NCBI RefSeq assembly: GCF_038396785.1
Contig: NZ_CP151087.1
Location: 3,038,001-3,102,000, forward strand
Reading direction: 5' to 3'
From: Sphingobacterium thalpophilum
GTDB taxonomy: Bacteria; Bacteroidota; Bacteroidia; Sphingobacteriales; Sphingobacteriaceae
Length of the DNA: 64,000 bases
Position 1 is the stretch's first letter. The number at the start of each line of letters is the position of its first letter. Of this stretch, positions 19,802 through 28,940 are shown one piece after another. Under the pieces are notes generated by a model. That model made no database searches. It was not told where the DNA came from and saw nothing but the letters and a program-made list of their open reading frames with translations. Made by a program: the position numbers and the translations under genes.

Positions 19802-20992
19802 TTACTCATCGATGATAAAATCACCATGGTTGCTATACGCATTTTTACGCAATACTGGCATTCCCATGATTTTATAAAGCTCGTCCAATTTGACCAAGCT
19901 TCCATTTGTCATATTAGAAAGTAAAACAATAACTATGTTTCTCTTTAAATCTCTTACATAAATATGTCTAAAACCGTGCCACCAACCTGTATGGTATACG
20001 ATATGATCATTACCATGCTCAAACGTACGCCAACCATAACCATAGCTAAAAATTCCCTTTTTGGCATCCGGATATCCTCGGTATGCCGAATCCAATGTTG
20101 ACTGCTTTAACAATCGTCCATCTCTCAAAGCAAGATCAAAACGATAAAGGTCACGCACCGTACTATAAATTCCTTTGTCACCAAGCGGTCCATCCTGAAA
20201 ATTTTGCACGACCGATCTTCGCCATACCTTGTCATGTCCAATAACGTTAGTCGGAATTTTATCATACACTGCCTTAGAAAGTGCAGCTGTATTTGTCATT
20301 CCTGCAACATTAAATACGCTGTCTTTCATATACGTAGCGTAATCTTGCTTTGATATCTTTTCAATAATGGCCCCTAAGACCATAAAGTTGGAGTTATTGT
20401 AAAAGAAACGCCCTCCTGGCGCACCATAGCGATTGGGTTTAAATTCAGTCAGCATTTTCATCACATCCTGATTCGTCATTCCTTTCTTACGATCAGGCCA
20501 ATGTTCCTCGGAAAAATAAACATAATTAGGTAATCCCGAACGGTGTGTCAATAACATTTTTATGGTAATACCAGGATAAGGAAAATCCGGATAGAAGTCA
20601 TTGATCGTTTGATCGAGACGTAACTTTCCTGCCTCTACTAACTTTAAAATTCCGACAGCTGTAAGCGGTTTAGAAACGGAAGCGAGTTCAAATTTGTCAT
20701 CAATTTTTAGACTATCCCGTTTTAAGTAATTGGCCCAGCCGAATGTATTCTGATATAAGATTTTACCATCTTTCGCAACAAGAACATTCCCATTGAATGC
20801 AGCTTTTGAATGAAGATTCTTCATAAAAGCATCGATCTTCTGATCTGCATTATTTGGATTATAGACGAGCCTTGTGCTATCCACTTTTGCCTGCGCTATC
20901 GCTGCTTCCTTCTGTTTTTTCTCTTTTGAACTACAAGCCACTGTAGATACAAACAAAAGAGCGACCATTCCCTTTAAAAAAAATAATTTCAC
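19802..20992 (-). CDS. Serine hydrolase (class C beta-lactamase/penicillin-binding fold) lipoprotein
   Basis: A 396-residue protein with a lipoprotein signal (LLFVSTVACSS, Cys about 20). The active-site motifs of the beta-lactamase-related family are present: SxxK in ELASVSKPLTAVG, YxN in FFYNNSN, and HTG in YHTGWWHGF in place of KTG. HTG is common in esterases and peptidases of this fold, so a true beta-lactamase is less likely. Probable roles are a peptidase on D-amino-acid peptides or an esterase at the cell surface. It is monocistronic by position. Confidence 0.85.
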   Translation of the reverse strand: MKLFFLKGMVALLFVSTVACSSKEKKQKEAAIAQAKVDSTRLVYNPNNADQKIDAFMKNLHSKAAFNGNVLVAKDGKILYQNTFGWANYLKRDSLKIDDKFELASVSKPLTAVGILKLVEAGKLRLDQTINDFYPDFPYPGITIKMLLTHRSGLPNYVYFSEEHWPDRKKGMTNQDVMKMLTEFKPNRYGAPGGRFFYNNSNFMVLGAIIEKISKQDYATYMKDSVFNVAGMTNTAALSKAVYDKIPTNVIGHDKVWRRSVVQNFQDGPLGDKGIYSTVRDLYRFDLALRDGRLLKQSTLDSAYRGYPDAKKGIFSYGYGWRTFEHGNDHIVYHTGWWHGFRHIYVRDLKRNIVIVLLSNMTNGSLVKLDELYKIMGMPVLRKNAYSNHGDFIIDE

Positions 20993-21326
20993 TATACTAA
21001 GTCTCCCGGATTTTTGTGTTTTCTGTATTGTATATCAATAAATACCCCCTATTTCCTGTGTCCTAAATAATATCAAATTATTGAAGCTCGTAATAGAAGG
21101 ACCAGCATACTGATAATAATGCTAAAATGAAGATTTTAGTATAAAAAAACTAATTTTTCCCTACAATAATTGTTATTCATCGTATATGTTACCTTTTTTA
21201 CGCACAGCGTCTCTTTCACTATAGCGTTGAACAACCTGTGCTTCCTTCAACCAAACGGATAACGATAGAAATTATCGGTAAAAAAAGCTTTCCTGTGGAA
21301 TGAGCTTAATCAATTAAGGCCATAAA
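20993..21326. other. Intergenic region without recognised gene
   Basis: About 330 bp of AT-rich DNA between the serine hydrolase start and the pyruvate dehydrogenase terminator. It must hold the serine hydrolase promoter (minus strand), but I could not pick a convincing box. No ORF or RNA was seen. Confidence 0.5.
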
Positions 21327-21356
21327 AAAAGCCACTTTATTACTAAAGTGGCTTTT
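21327..21356 (-). terminator. Terminator of the pyruvate dehydrogenase genes
   Basis: GCCACTTTA-ttac-TAAAGTGGC stem (21331-21352), extended by A/T pairs. On the minus strand it is followed by a run of T. It lies 19 bp after the E2 stop codon. Confidence 0.88.
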
Positions 21357-21374
21357 AATTCCTCTATTAAAGGA

Positions 21375-23006
21375 TTATGCTAATAATCTTACTGGATTTT
21401 CAACCAAAGATTTCAATGTTTGCAAAAATGCAGCTCCAGTTGCACCATCAACCACACGGTGATCACAACCCAAAGTCACTTTCATTACATTACCAGGAAC
21501 TACAGCTCCGTTTTTAACTACAGGAACTGCTTGAATAGCACCAACAGAAAGAATAGCTCCATCTGGCGAGTTGATAATGGATGTAAATTCATCAATTCCA
21601 AACATACCTAAGTTGGAAACTGTAAATGTAGATCCTTCCCAATCCGCAGGCTGTAATTTTTTAGCTTTCGCCTTTTGGGCGAAGTCTTTCACCTCTGCAG
21701 AGATATGTGACAATGATTTACCATCTGCAAAACGCACAACAGGAACTAATAAACCATCTTCAACAGCCATTGCAACACCAATGTTGGTATGCTCATTGAA
21801 ACGGATTTTATCGCCTTGCCATGAAGAGTTTACAGCAGGATGTTTTTTCAAAGCAACAGCAACAGCTTTTACAACGATATCATTGAAAGAAACTTTTACT
21901 GGAGCAACCTCATTGATCTGCGCACGAGCAGCCATTGCATTGTCCATGTCAATTGATACAGTCAAATAGAAGTGTGGAGCTGTAAACAATGACTCTGCTA
22001 GACGACGCGCAATAGTTTTACGCATTTGGTTAACTGGTTTTTCAGTATAGCGCTCTTCACCAACAAATGTAGGCAAAGTGATTGCTTTTGCTTCTGTTGC
22101 AGGAGCAGCTGCAGCTTTTGTCTCCGCAGGTTGTGCAGAAACAGGAACAAACGATTCAACATCTTTCTTCACAATACGGCCACCATCTGCAGAACCTTTG
22201 ATATCACTTAAATTGATACCTTTTTCTTGTGCAATTTTACGTGCTAAAGGAGAAGCTTTCACACGAGAATCATCACTTGAAGACGATGCTACCGGTGCAG
22301 CAGTTACAGCAGCAGCTGAATCAGCTTTAGGAGCTTCAGCAGTTTCCGCCTTTGCAGGTGCAGATTTTTGATTTAACAAAGGTGTGATATCAGTTCCAGC
22401 AGGACCAACAATCGCGATGATGTCGTTTACCTTTGCAGCTTGTCCAGCTTCGAGACCAACATATAACAAGGTGCCATCAGCATAAGCTGTAACCTCCATA
22501 GTCGCTTTATCAGTTTCTACATCAGCAATAGCATCGTCAGATTTTATCGTATCACCAACTTTGAAGTTCCATTGCGCAATGACCCCCTCTTTCATGGTAT
22601 CACTTAACAAAGGCATTGTAATAACAGTACATCCCAATTCTTCAGGAGTTACAGTACTAGCCGAAGATTCTGGACCAGAAACTTCTTCTGCCTTTTTTTC
22701 TTCGGTTTTTTCTGGTGCTTTTTCAGCAGCAGGTGCATCACCACTCAACAATGCTTGAAAATCTTCACCCGGTTCTCCTAAAACAGCAATAACAGCATCA
22801 ATAGCTACTGCTTCGCCTTCTTTGGGACCAATATATAAAAGAGTTCCTTCTTGGTAAGACTCAAAGTCCATCGTAGCTTTATCTGTTTCAATCTCAGCTA
22901 CTAAATCACCAGAATTTACTTTATCACCAACTTTTTTGTGCCATTTCGCGATGACCCCTTCGGTCATTGTATCGCTCATTTTCGGCATTCTTACTACTTC
23001 AGCCAT
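21375..23006 (-). CDS. pdhC: Pyruvate dehydrogenase complex E2, dihydrolipoamide acetyltransferase
   Basis: Core of the cytoplasmic pyruvate dehydrogenase complex; transfers acetyl from lipoate to CoA. The 543-residue protein has two lipoyl domains (about 1-78 and 128-205), each with its lipoyl-lysine in ETDKATM. An Ala/Glu/Lys-rich linker and an E3-binding domain follow (RVKASPLARKIAQEKGINL). The catalytic domain ends with DHRVVDGATGAAFL, which carries the active-site His and Asp. It follows the E1-alpha gene with a 29-bp gap and is surely cotranscribed. The E1-beta gene is not in this window, so it must be elsewhere, a common arrangement in Bacteroidota. Confidence 0.95.
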   Translation of the reverse strand: MAEVVRMPKMSDTMTEGVIAKWHKKVGDKVNSGDLVAEIETDKATMDFESYQEGTLLYIGPKEGEAVAIDAVIAVLGEPGEDFQALLSGDAPAAEKAPEKTEEKKAEEVSGPESSASTVTPEELGCTVITMPLLSDTMKEGVIAQWNFKVGDTIKSDDAIADVETDKATMEVTAYADGTLLYVGLEAGQAAKVNDIIAIVGPAGTDITPLLNQKSAPAKAETAEAPKADSAAAVTAAPVASSSSDDSRVKASPLARKIAQEKGINLSDIKGSADGGRIVKKDVESFVPVSAQPAETKAAAAPATEAKAITLPTFVGEERYTEKPVNQMRKTIARRLAESLFTAPHFYLTVSIDMDNAMAARAQINEVAPVKVSFNDIVVKAVAVALKKHPAVNSSWQGDKIRFNEHTNIGVAMAVEDGLLVPVVRFADGKSLSHISAEVKDFAQKAKAKKLQPADWEGSTFTVSNLGMFGIDEFTSIINSPDGAILSVGAIQAVPVVKNGAVVPGNVMKVTLGCDHRVVDGATGAAFLQTLKSLVENPVRLLA

Positions 23007-23035
23007 TCTTTATTATATTATCAAGTTAAAGAGTA

Positions 23036-24031
23036 TTAATCTAAAATAAATGGATAGTCTTGTTGTACATATACATCTTTGTACAATTCATCTGCAGTTG
23101 GATAAGGAGATTCCTCTGCAAATTTCACCGACTCCTCAACGACCTTTTTCACATCAGCCTCAACTTCTGCAAACCAAGCGTCATCTGCATAGTTGTTTTC
23201 TAAAATAGCATGTTTAGTCGACAACAATGGGTCACGGTCTTTATACGCTTCTAGTTCTTCTTTCGTACGATATTTAGCTGGATCAGACATGGAGTGTCCT
23301 TTGTAACGGTACGTACGAATTTCTAGGAATGTCGGACCTTCACCTGCACGAGCACGTTGAACAGCTTCGTCCATCGCATTGTGTACAGCAACAACATCCA
23401 TTCCATCAACCGGAGCAGAAGGCATATCGAAACCTAAGCCCATTTTGTAAATATCTTGCATGTTCGTCGTACGTTGTACAGAAGTACCCATAGCGTAACC
23501 ATTGTTTTCGCAAACGAAAATAACGGGAAGTTTCCATAACATAGCCATGTTAAGGGTCTCGTTGAAAGCACCTTGACGTACAGCTCCATCGCCCATATAA
23601 CAGATATTCACATTATCTGTACCTAAATATTTTTCAGCAAATGCAATACCAGCGCCCAAAGGAATCTGACCACCAACAATACCATGGCCACCCATGAATT
23701 TATGCTCTTTCGAGAAGAAGTGCATAGATCCGCCTTTACCTTTAGAACAACCTGTAATTTTGCCAAACATCTCAGCCATACAAGCATTAGCGGAAACGCC
23801 TTTTGCCAAAGCATGAGCATGATCACGGTAGGCTGTGATTAAAGAATCCTCAGGTTTTATTACTGACATCGTACCCGCAACTACCGCCTCTTGTCCTATG
23901 TACAAGTGACAAAAACCACGAATCTTTTGTTGTCCATAAAGTTGGCCTGTTTTTTCTTCAAACTTACGCATAAGTAACATCGACTTATACCACTCCAAAT
24001 ATGTCTCTTTTGTTATAGGTGTTGAACTCAT
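23036..24031 (-). CDS. pdhA: Pyruvate dehydrogenase E1 component, alpha subunit
   Basis: Thiamine-diphosphate-dependent decarboxylase subunit of 331 residues that works with E1-beta. The ThDP-binding motif GDGAVRQGAFNETLNMA leads to the closing asparagines in CENNGYAMGT. The phosphorylation-loop-like region YRYKGHSMSDPAKYRT is typical of E1-alpha. The start MSSTPITKETYLEWY is supported by a -7 box 35 bp upstream. First gene of a pdhA-pdhC unit. Confidence 0.95.
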   Translation of the reverse strand: MSSTPITKETYLEWYKSMLLMRKFEEKTGQLYGQQKIRGFCHLYIGQEAVVAGTMSVIKPEDSLITAYRDHAHALAKGVSANACMAEMFGKITGCSKGKGGSMHFFSKEHKFMGGHGIVGGQIPLGAGIAFAEKYLGTDNVNICYMGDGAVRQGAFNETLNMAMLWKLPVIFVCENNGYAMGTSVQRTTNMQDIYKMGLGFDMPSAPVDGMDVVAVHNAMDEAVQRARAGEGPTFLEIRTYRYKGHSMSDPAKYRTKEELEAYKDRDPLLSTKHAILENNYADDAWFAEVEADVKKVVEESVKFAEESPYPTADELYKDVYVQQDYPFILD

Positions 24032-24065
24032 TTCAAAGTTTTGATTTTCTTACTATTCTAGACTA

Positions 24066-24073
24066 CAAATCTA
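24066..24073 (-). promoter_or_regulatory. -7 promoter box (TAGATTTG) for pdhA
   Basis: On the minus strand TAGATTTG matches TAnnTTTG exactly, placing the start of transcription about 30 nt before the pdhA ATG. A good -33 TTTG at 19-21 bp was not found. Confidence 0.4.
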
Positions 24074-24220
24074 ATCATTTTGGACGAATTTCCTTGGCCA
24101 AAAATCAATTTTATTTATACTTTAAGACACTTCTAAGACATTTGATTTAAAGTAAATAGCATTTATCAACAAATAAATGAAAGGCACAATCAAATAAATC
24201 AAAAACTTATGAAAATAAAA

Positions 24221-24250
24221 AAGCCAAAGCACTTAATAATCATTTGGCTT
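24221..24250 (-). terminator. Terminator of the acpP-fabF-rnc-hisS block
   Basis: AAGCCAAA (24221-24228) pairs with TTTGGCTT (24243-24250). Read on the minus strand the stem is followed by TTTTTTATTTT. It lies just after the hisS stop. Confidence 0.7.
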
Positions 24251-24274
24251 AATCTATTTTACACAAACTGTTTT

Positions 24275-25657
24275 CTACTTAAGTTTTTGGATAAGCTCAG
24301 TTTCAGTCACCTTCACCTGCTCCCCGCTTTCCATGTTCTTTAACGACAACTGACCGGAAGCTGCTTCTTCATCACCCACCAACAGGACATAAGGAATCCC
24401 TTTACTATCCGCATATCCCATTTGCTTTTTCAGTTTAACGGGAGCAGCATACAGTTCCGAAGCTATATTTTCCTTGCGAAGCTTATGGAGCAATCCCAGG
24501 GTATAACTTTCAAGTTCCTTTGCGAAATTTACAATTAAAAGTTTAGTAGAATCAGCTTTGCCTACCGGAAATAAGTTCAATTCTTCCAAGACATCATAAA
24601 TACGGTCAGCACCAAAGGAAACACCAACGCCAGTCAGTCCTTTCAAACCAAACATCCCTGTAAGATCGTCATAACGACCTCCACCACCAATACTTCCCAT
24701 CGCTACTTCATTGGTTTTGACTTCAAAAATACAGCCCGTATAATAATTCAGCCCCCGGGCCAATGTGATATCCAAATCAACAATACGTGTCAATAGCGCA
24801 GTATCCCCAGTCAATTTGGCTATATAATCGAAGACCTCTTCAATTTCCGTAATACCACTCAGACCAATGGACGATTCTGCGAGAATAGATTTAAGCGAAG
24901 ATAGTTTCTCTGCATTCGTACCTTCTAATAGAATAATGGGCTTCAATAGATTAAGATCGGCCGCAGTAAATCCTCTTTCCAAAAGCTCTTTATTGACACC
25001 ATCCAAACCAATTTTATCAAGTTTATCTATGGCGACAGTCATATCGACAATAAGCTCAGGCTTGCCGATAATCTCCGCAATTCCGGAGAGAATTTTCCGG
25101 TTATTGATTTTTATGTTGAAATCCTTCAATCCAAAACGTTCAAATGCCTCCTGATAGATCAAGACAAATTCGGCTTCGTTCAGTAAGCTTTCCGAGCCCA
25201 CAACATCGACATCACATTGATAAAACTCACGATATCTTCCCCGCTGTGGACGATCTGCACGCCATACGGGTTGCACTTGAAAACGCTTAAATGGTAAAGC
25301 AATATCATTTTGGTGCATCACAACGTAACGTGCAAAAGGCACAGTAAGGTCATATCGTAATGCTTTCTCTGATATATGAGGAATGAGCTTATTGGAATTT
25401 TTATCGTGAAGCAGGTTATCTGGCGCTTTCGCCAAGTAATCACCCGAATTAAGAATCTTAAAGATCAATTTATCACCCTCGTCACCGTATTTACCGGTAA
25501 GGGTTGTCAAATTTTCAAATGAAGGGGTCTGTATTTCATTATAGCCATATTTTCTGAATACCGTTTTCAGTGTATCGAAAATATAGTTACGTTTGATCAT
25601 TTCGGAAGGTGAAAAATCACGCGTTCCTTTTGCCAAAGAAGGTTTTACTACTGCCAT
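24275..25657 (-). CDS. hisS: Histidyl-tRNA synthetase
   Basis: Class II aminoacyl-tRNA synthetase that charges tRNA-His. The product is about 460 residues. Motif 2 is seen in FQVQPVWRADRPQRGRYREFYQCDVDVVG (residues near 120-150), the histidine-specific LDITLARGLNYYTGCIFEV segment near 300, and the GSIGGGGRYDDL loop. The C-terminal anticodon-binding domain ends at VTETELIQKLK. I chose the ATG at 25657 (MAVVKPSLAKGTRDFSP) rather than a TTG three codons upstream. It lies 24 bp after rnc on the same strand. Confidence 0.95.
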   Translation of the reverse strand: MAVVKPSLAKGTRDFSPSEMIKRNYIFDTLKTVFRKYGYNEIQTPSFENLTTLTGKYGDEGDKLIFKILNSGDYLAKAPDNLLHDKNSNKLIPHISEKALRYDLTVPFARYVVMHQNDIALPFKRFQVQPVWRADRPQRGRYREFYQCDVDVVGSESLLNEAEFVLIYQEAFERFGLKDFNIKINNRKILSGIAEIIGKPELIVDMTVAIDKLDKIGLDGVNKELLERGFTAADLNLLKPIILLEGTNAEKLSSLKSILAESSIGLSGITEIEEVFDYIAKLTGDTALLTRIVDLDITLARGLNYYTGCIFEVKTNEVAMGSIGGGGRYDDLTGMFGLKGLTGVGVSFGADRIYDVLEELNLFPVGKADSTKLLIVNFAKELESYTLGLLHKLRKENIASELYAAPVKLKKQMGYADSKGIPYVLLVGDEEAASGQLSLKNMESGEQVKVTETELIQKLK

Positions 25658-25681
25658 ATTTGGCAAAGTTAATAAAATCCT

Positions 25682-26422
25682 TTATTCTACTTCCAGAATT
25701 TTAAGGAATTCACAGGCTTTTTCGGCTGCAGATTTCTCTGCAGATTTCTTATTAAAATCACGGCCAAGTCCACAAACAACGCCGTCAACGACCGCTTCAA
25801 TGCTAAACATTTTTGAGGACTCCCCTTCCGGGTTGTCTGTTTGCTGAAATATGATTTCTTTACCTGTATGCTGACACCATTCTATCAACCGGCTTTTGAA
25901 GTTTGTTTCCGTCTGTTCCAATAGATGAATATCGACGTGCGGTTTAATAATTCGATTCAACAAAAAGCTCTTGGTAAAAACATAGCCCCTATCTAGATAA
26001 ACTGCCCCAATCAATGCCTCAAAAGCATCTCCCAATAAGGATCCCTGTTTATTCGGAAAACTGATCATTCGCGCATCAAACTGGATAAGCTCATTAAAAC
26101 CCAACTTTCTGGAAAGTTGATTTAGGTTTGCTCTACTGACAATTTTTGAACGCATTTCAGTTAGGAACCCTTCATCTTTATAAGGATACTTCTTAAATAA
26201 CAGTTCAGCCACAACCGAACCCAAAACAGCATCACCCAAGAATTCTAAACGTTCGTTGCTATTCTTTGCGCCCTCTTTAATTGTAACGGCAACAGACTTG
26301 TGTCTAAAAGCCATCTTGTACAGATGTACATTTCCGGGGACAAATCCAAGCAGGTTTTTTAGTTTTCTAACGTATTCCCGATCTGGCGAAAAATATAATT
26401 TATATATCCTTGCAAAAGGCAT
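25682..26422 (-). CDS. rnc: Ribonuclease III
   Basis: Double-strand-specific endoribonuclease for rRNA and mRNA processing. The 246-residue protein has the catalytic signature NERLEFLGDAVLGSVVAELL near residue 60, the second acidic cluster in LLGDAFEALIGAVYLDRGY, and a C-terminal double-stranded RNA-binding domain (KSRLIEWCQHTGKEIIFQQ ... KKSAEKSAAEKACEFLKIL). It sits downstream of fabF, the conserved acpP-fabF-rnc order of many bacteria. Confidence 0.95.
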   Translation of the reverse strand: MPFARIYKLYFSPDREYVRKLKNLLGFVPGNVHLYKMAFRHKSVAVTIKEGAKNSNERLEFLGDAVLGSVVAELLFKKYPYKDEGFLTEMRSKIVSRANLNQLSRKLGFNELIQFDARMISFPNKQGSLLGDAFEALIGAVYLDRGYVFTKSFLLNRIIKPHVDIHLLEQTETNFKSRLIEWCQHTGKEIIFQQTDNPEGESSKMFSIEAVVDGVVCGLGRDFNKKSAEKSAAEKACEFLKILEVE

Positions 26423-26506
26423 CTCTTCTAAAAATAAGGCGACAAGTCCTAGTTAAAGAACCTGTCGCTAGCTCATATTATCAAACCATGTTTGAAGGAT
26501 CAAACA

Positions 26507-27760
26507 TTAAGCTTTATATTTTTTCACAATAACGGTAGCATTATGCCCACCGAAACCGAAAGTGTTGCTCAACGCCGCATTAACTGTACGTTTTTGCGCC
26601 TTGTTGAATGTAAAATTCAAGTTGTTATCAATTTCCGGATCGTCTGTAAAGTGATTGATTGTCGGAGGGACAATATCATTTTGAACAGCCAATATAGAAG
26701 CGATAGTTTCTATAGCTCCTGCAGCACCCAAAAGGTGACCTGTCATTGATTTAGTTGAACTGATATTCAGTTTATAGGCATGTTCACCAAACAGGTCAAC
26801 AATAGCCTTAGTTTCACTAATATCACCCACCGGTGTAGAAGTCCCATGAACATTGATATAATCAATATCTGAAAAATCCATCTCTGCATCATTTACAGCC
26901 ATTGTCATAGCCAATTTTGCGCCCAATCCTTCAGGATGCGATGCTGTGATATGATGTGCATCAGCACTCATTCCACCCCCTGCAATCTCTGCATAGATTT
27001 TTGCTCCACGTGCTAAGGCATGCTCCAAACTTTCTAAGATCAAGGCACCTGAACCCTCTCCCGAAACAAAACCATCTCTATCTTTATCAAAAGGACGTGA
27101 GGCTGTTTTAGGGTCGTCATTTCTAGTTGACAAAGCATGCATAGCATTGAACCCACCAATTCCGGCCTCATTGACTGTAGCTTCTGATCCACCCGTAACA
27201 ATCACATCAGCTTTGCCCATACGGATATAGTTAAAAGCATCTATCATTGCATTGGTAGCCGAGGCACAAGCCGATACGGCAGAAAAGTTAGGCCCACGAA
27301 GACCATGACGCATTGAAATATGTCCTGGAGCAATATCAACGAGCATCTTAGGAATGAAGAAAGGATTGAAACGAGGTGTTCCATCTCCCTTTGCAAAGTT
27401 TGCAACTTCTTCAGTGAAAGTTGTTAACCCCCCTATTCCTGAGCCCCAAATTACTCCGATACGATTTGTATCTAATTTTTCAAAATCTAAGCCAGCATCT
27501 TTAATTGCCTCATCTGTTGACGCAATTGCATACTGGACAAAAGGATCGACTTTACGAGCTTCCTTACGATCCATAAATTCATGCGGATCAAACCCCTTTA
27601 CCTCACATGCAAACTGAGTCTTGAATTTTGACGCATCAAAATGCGTAATAGGAGCAGCTCCGCTTACACCATTTATTAACGCCTCCCAGTAAGCTGAGAC
27701 GGTATTTCCAATTGGTGTAAGGGCGCCTAATCCTGTTACTACTACTCTTTTAAGCTCCAT
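26507..27760 (-). CDS. fabF: 3-oxoacyl-ACP synthase II (KAS II)
   Basis: Condensing enzyme of fatty acid elongation, 417 residues. The active-site Cys is in VSACASATNAM, the catalytic histidines in NVHGTSTPVGD and SMTGHLLGAAG, and the C-terminal GFGGHN glycine loop is present. It follows acpP by 27 bp and its acyl carrier substrate is that protein. A 26438-26466 GCGACA/TGTCGC hairpin lies between fabF and rnc and may reduce read-through. Confidence 0.96.
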   Translation of the reverse strand: MELKRVVVTGLGALTPIGNTVSAYWEALINGVSGAAPITHFDASKFKTQFACEVKGFDPHEFMDRKEARKVDPFVQYAIASTDEAIKDAGLDFEKLDTNRIGVIWGSGIGGLTTFTEEVANFAKGDGTPRFNPFFIPKMLVDIAPGHISMRHGLRGPNFSAVSACASATNAMIDAFNYIRMGKADVIVTGGSEATVNEAGIGGFNAMHALSTRNDDPKTASRPFDKDRDGFVSGEGSGALILESLEHALARGAKIYAEIAGGGMSADAHHITASHPEGLGAKLAMTMAVNDAEMDFSDIDYINVHGTSTPVGDISETKAIVDLFGEHAYKLNISSTKSMTGHLLGAAGAIETIASILAVQNDIVPPTINHFTDDPEIDNNLNFTFNKAQKRTVNAALSNTFGFGGHNATVIVKKYKA

Positions 27761-27787
27761 TTATTACGATTAGCCTAATTAAATTAG

Positions 27788-28024
27788 TTAGTTAACGTTT
27801 TTTTCTAAATAAGCGATTGCTTGACCAACAGTACCAATAGTCTCTGCTTGATCATCAGGAATAGCAACGTTGAATTCTTTTTCAAACTCCATGATCAACT
27901 CAACAGTGTCAAGTGAATCAGCACCTAAATCATTAGTGAATGAAGCTTCTGGTGTTACTTCGTTTTCGTCAACACCTAATTTTTCAACGATAATTGCTTT
28001 TACTCTTGAAGCGATATCTGACAT
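27788..28024 (-). CDS. acpP: Acyl carrier protein
   Basis: Small acidic carrier of fatty acid intermediates, 78 residues from the ATG at 28024 ([17 protein letters not shown]). The phosphopantetheine serine is in [20 protein letters not shown] longer reading frame starts upstream, but its extra 21 residues are unlike ACP and I reject them. First gene of acpP-fabF-rnc-hisS. A TAGGTTTG box (minus strand, 28085-28092) may be the promoter -7 element. Confidence 0.96.
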   Translation of the reverse strand: MSDIASRVKAIIVEKLGVDENEVTPEASFTNDLGADSLDTVELIMEFEKEFNVAIPDDQAETIGTVGQAIAYLEKNVN

Positions 28025-28311
28025 GATTTTATAGTTTAATTGTTTAATAAATCTGTGCAAAGAAAAATAAATTTCATCAAAATTCAAACCTAAATTGATA
28101 TTTAGATGAAAGTCACCACGTTAGGCGACCGAACTTATTCGCGTCTTATACTAGCTAACCCACTCTATATTAACTTAGTTCAAGTATAACAAAAAATATT
28201 TTGTATTCCAAACGCTCAGCTAATTAACTCAAATTTTACACAAAAAGTATATTCCAGCCTTAAATTTATTAGTACCTTCGTTAGCAGAGGAGCATATATT
28301 TAAGCATTAAA

Positions 28312-28806
28312 GTGGTCAATAAGTTAGTAGCAAGATTAGATATGGATATGGACGAAGAGTTGGATTTTACCCTACTCGCCATTACCTGTTCTCTGAAAGA
28401 TTACCGACTCTGCCATTTCATCAACAAGGAGACTAATCTGAATTTTTCCAGAGGAAAAGAAAGTAAATACGACCATGATGGCCGACAAAAAAACAAACCC
28501 GAAGAAGAACTTGAATATCATATTATCTTTGACACAAAGAAAAAAATAAGCTACCACTTCACTGCTTTTCATTACCTTATCCCCGATGCCGATACGGAAT
28601 ATTTTCTTATCAACAATAAGAGCATCGAAGGAACTTATTTAATTCCCGAAAACCCCCACTTTGATTTTTTTATCATTATCAAAAACTACATCTGTGAGGA
28701 TGACGTGGAACATATTATCAAAAGGATCAGCAAATTACCCGAAGTCGTCATTGCAAAAGAAATATCACCAAAAATATTGAAATCTAAAGAAAATCTCATA
28801 TTTTAG
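28312..28806 (+). CDS. IPExxxVDY-family protein
   Basis: About 164 residues (GTG start at 28312; an ATG at 28342 giving MDMDEELDFTLLAITC is possible). The family is known from Bacteroidota, named for a motif seen here in the degenerate form LIPENPHFDFFIIIKNY. N-terminal LDMDMDEELDFTLLAITCSLKDYRLCHFIN is typical. Function unknown. It lies directly upstream of pyk on the same strand, a neighbourhood I associate with this family. The two may be cotranscribed, although a 134-bp gap allows a separate pyk promoter. Confidence 0.75.
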   Translation: MVNKLVARLDMDMDEELDFTLLAITCSLKDYRLCHFINKETNLNFSRGKESKYDHDGRQKNKPEEELEYHIIFDTKKKISYHFTAFHYLIPDADTEYFLINNKSIEGTYLIPENPHFDFFIIIKNYICEDDVEHIIKRISKLPEVVIAKEISPKILKSKENLIF

Positions 28807-28940
28807 CAAACTGTAGGTTAGTGTAGCAAATACACCCCAGTTTAGATCTAAATTAATTCGATTTAGTTTTGACAAAACACAACAATATAGTGAGCTATTT
28901 GTTGTGATTAATGAAGAACATTTAAAATACAAAATAACAG

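Noticed and set aside
28025..28087. N-terminal extension of acpP
   Set aside because: ACPs start near MSDIASRV; the upstream 21 residues have no counterpart and overlap the promoter region.
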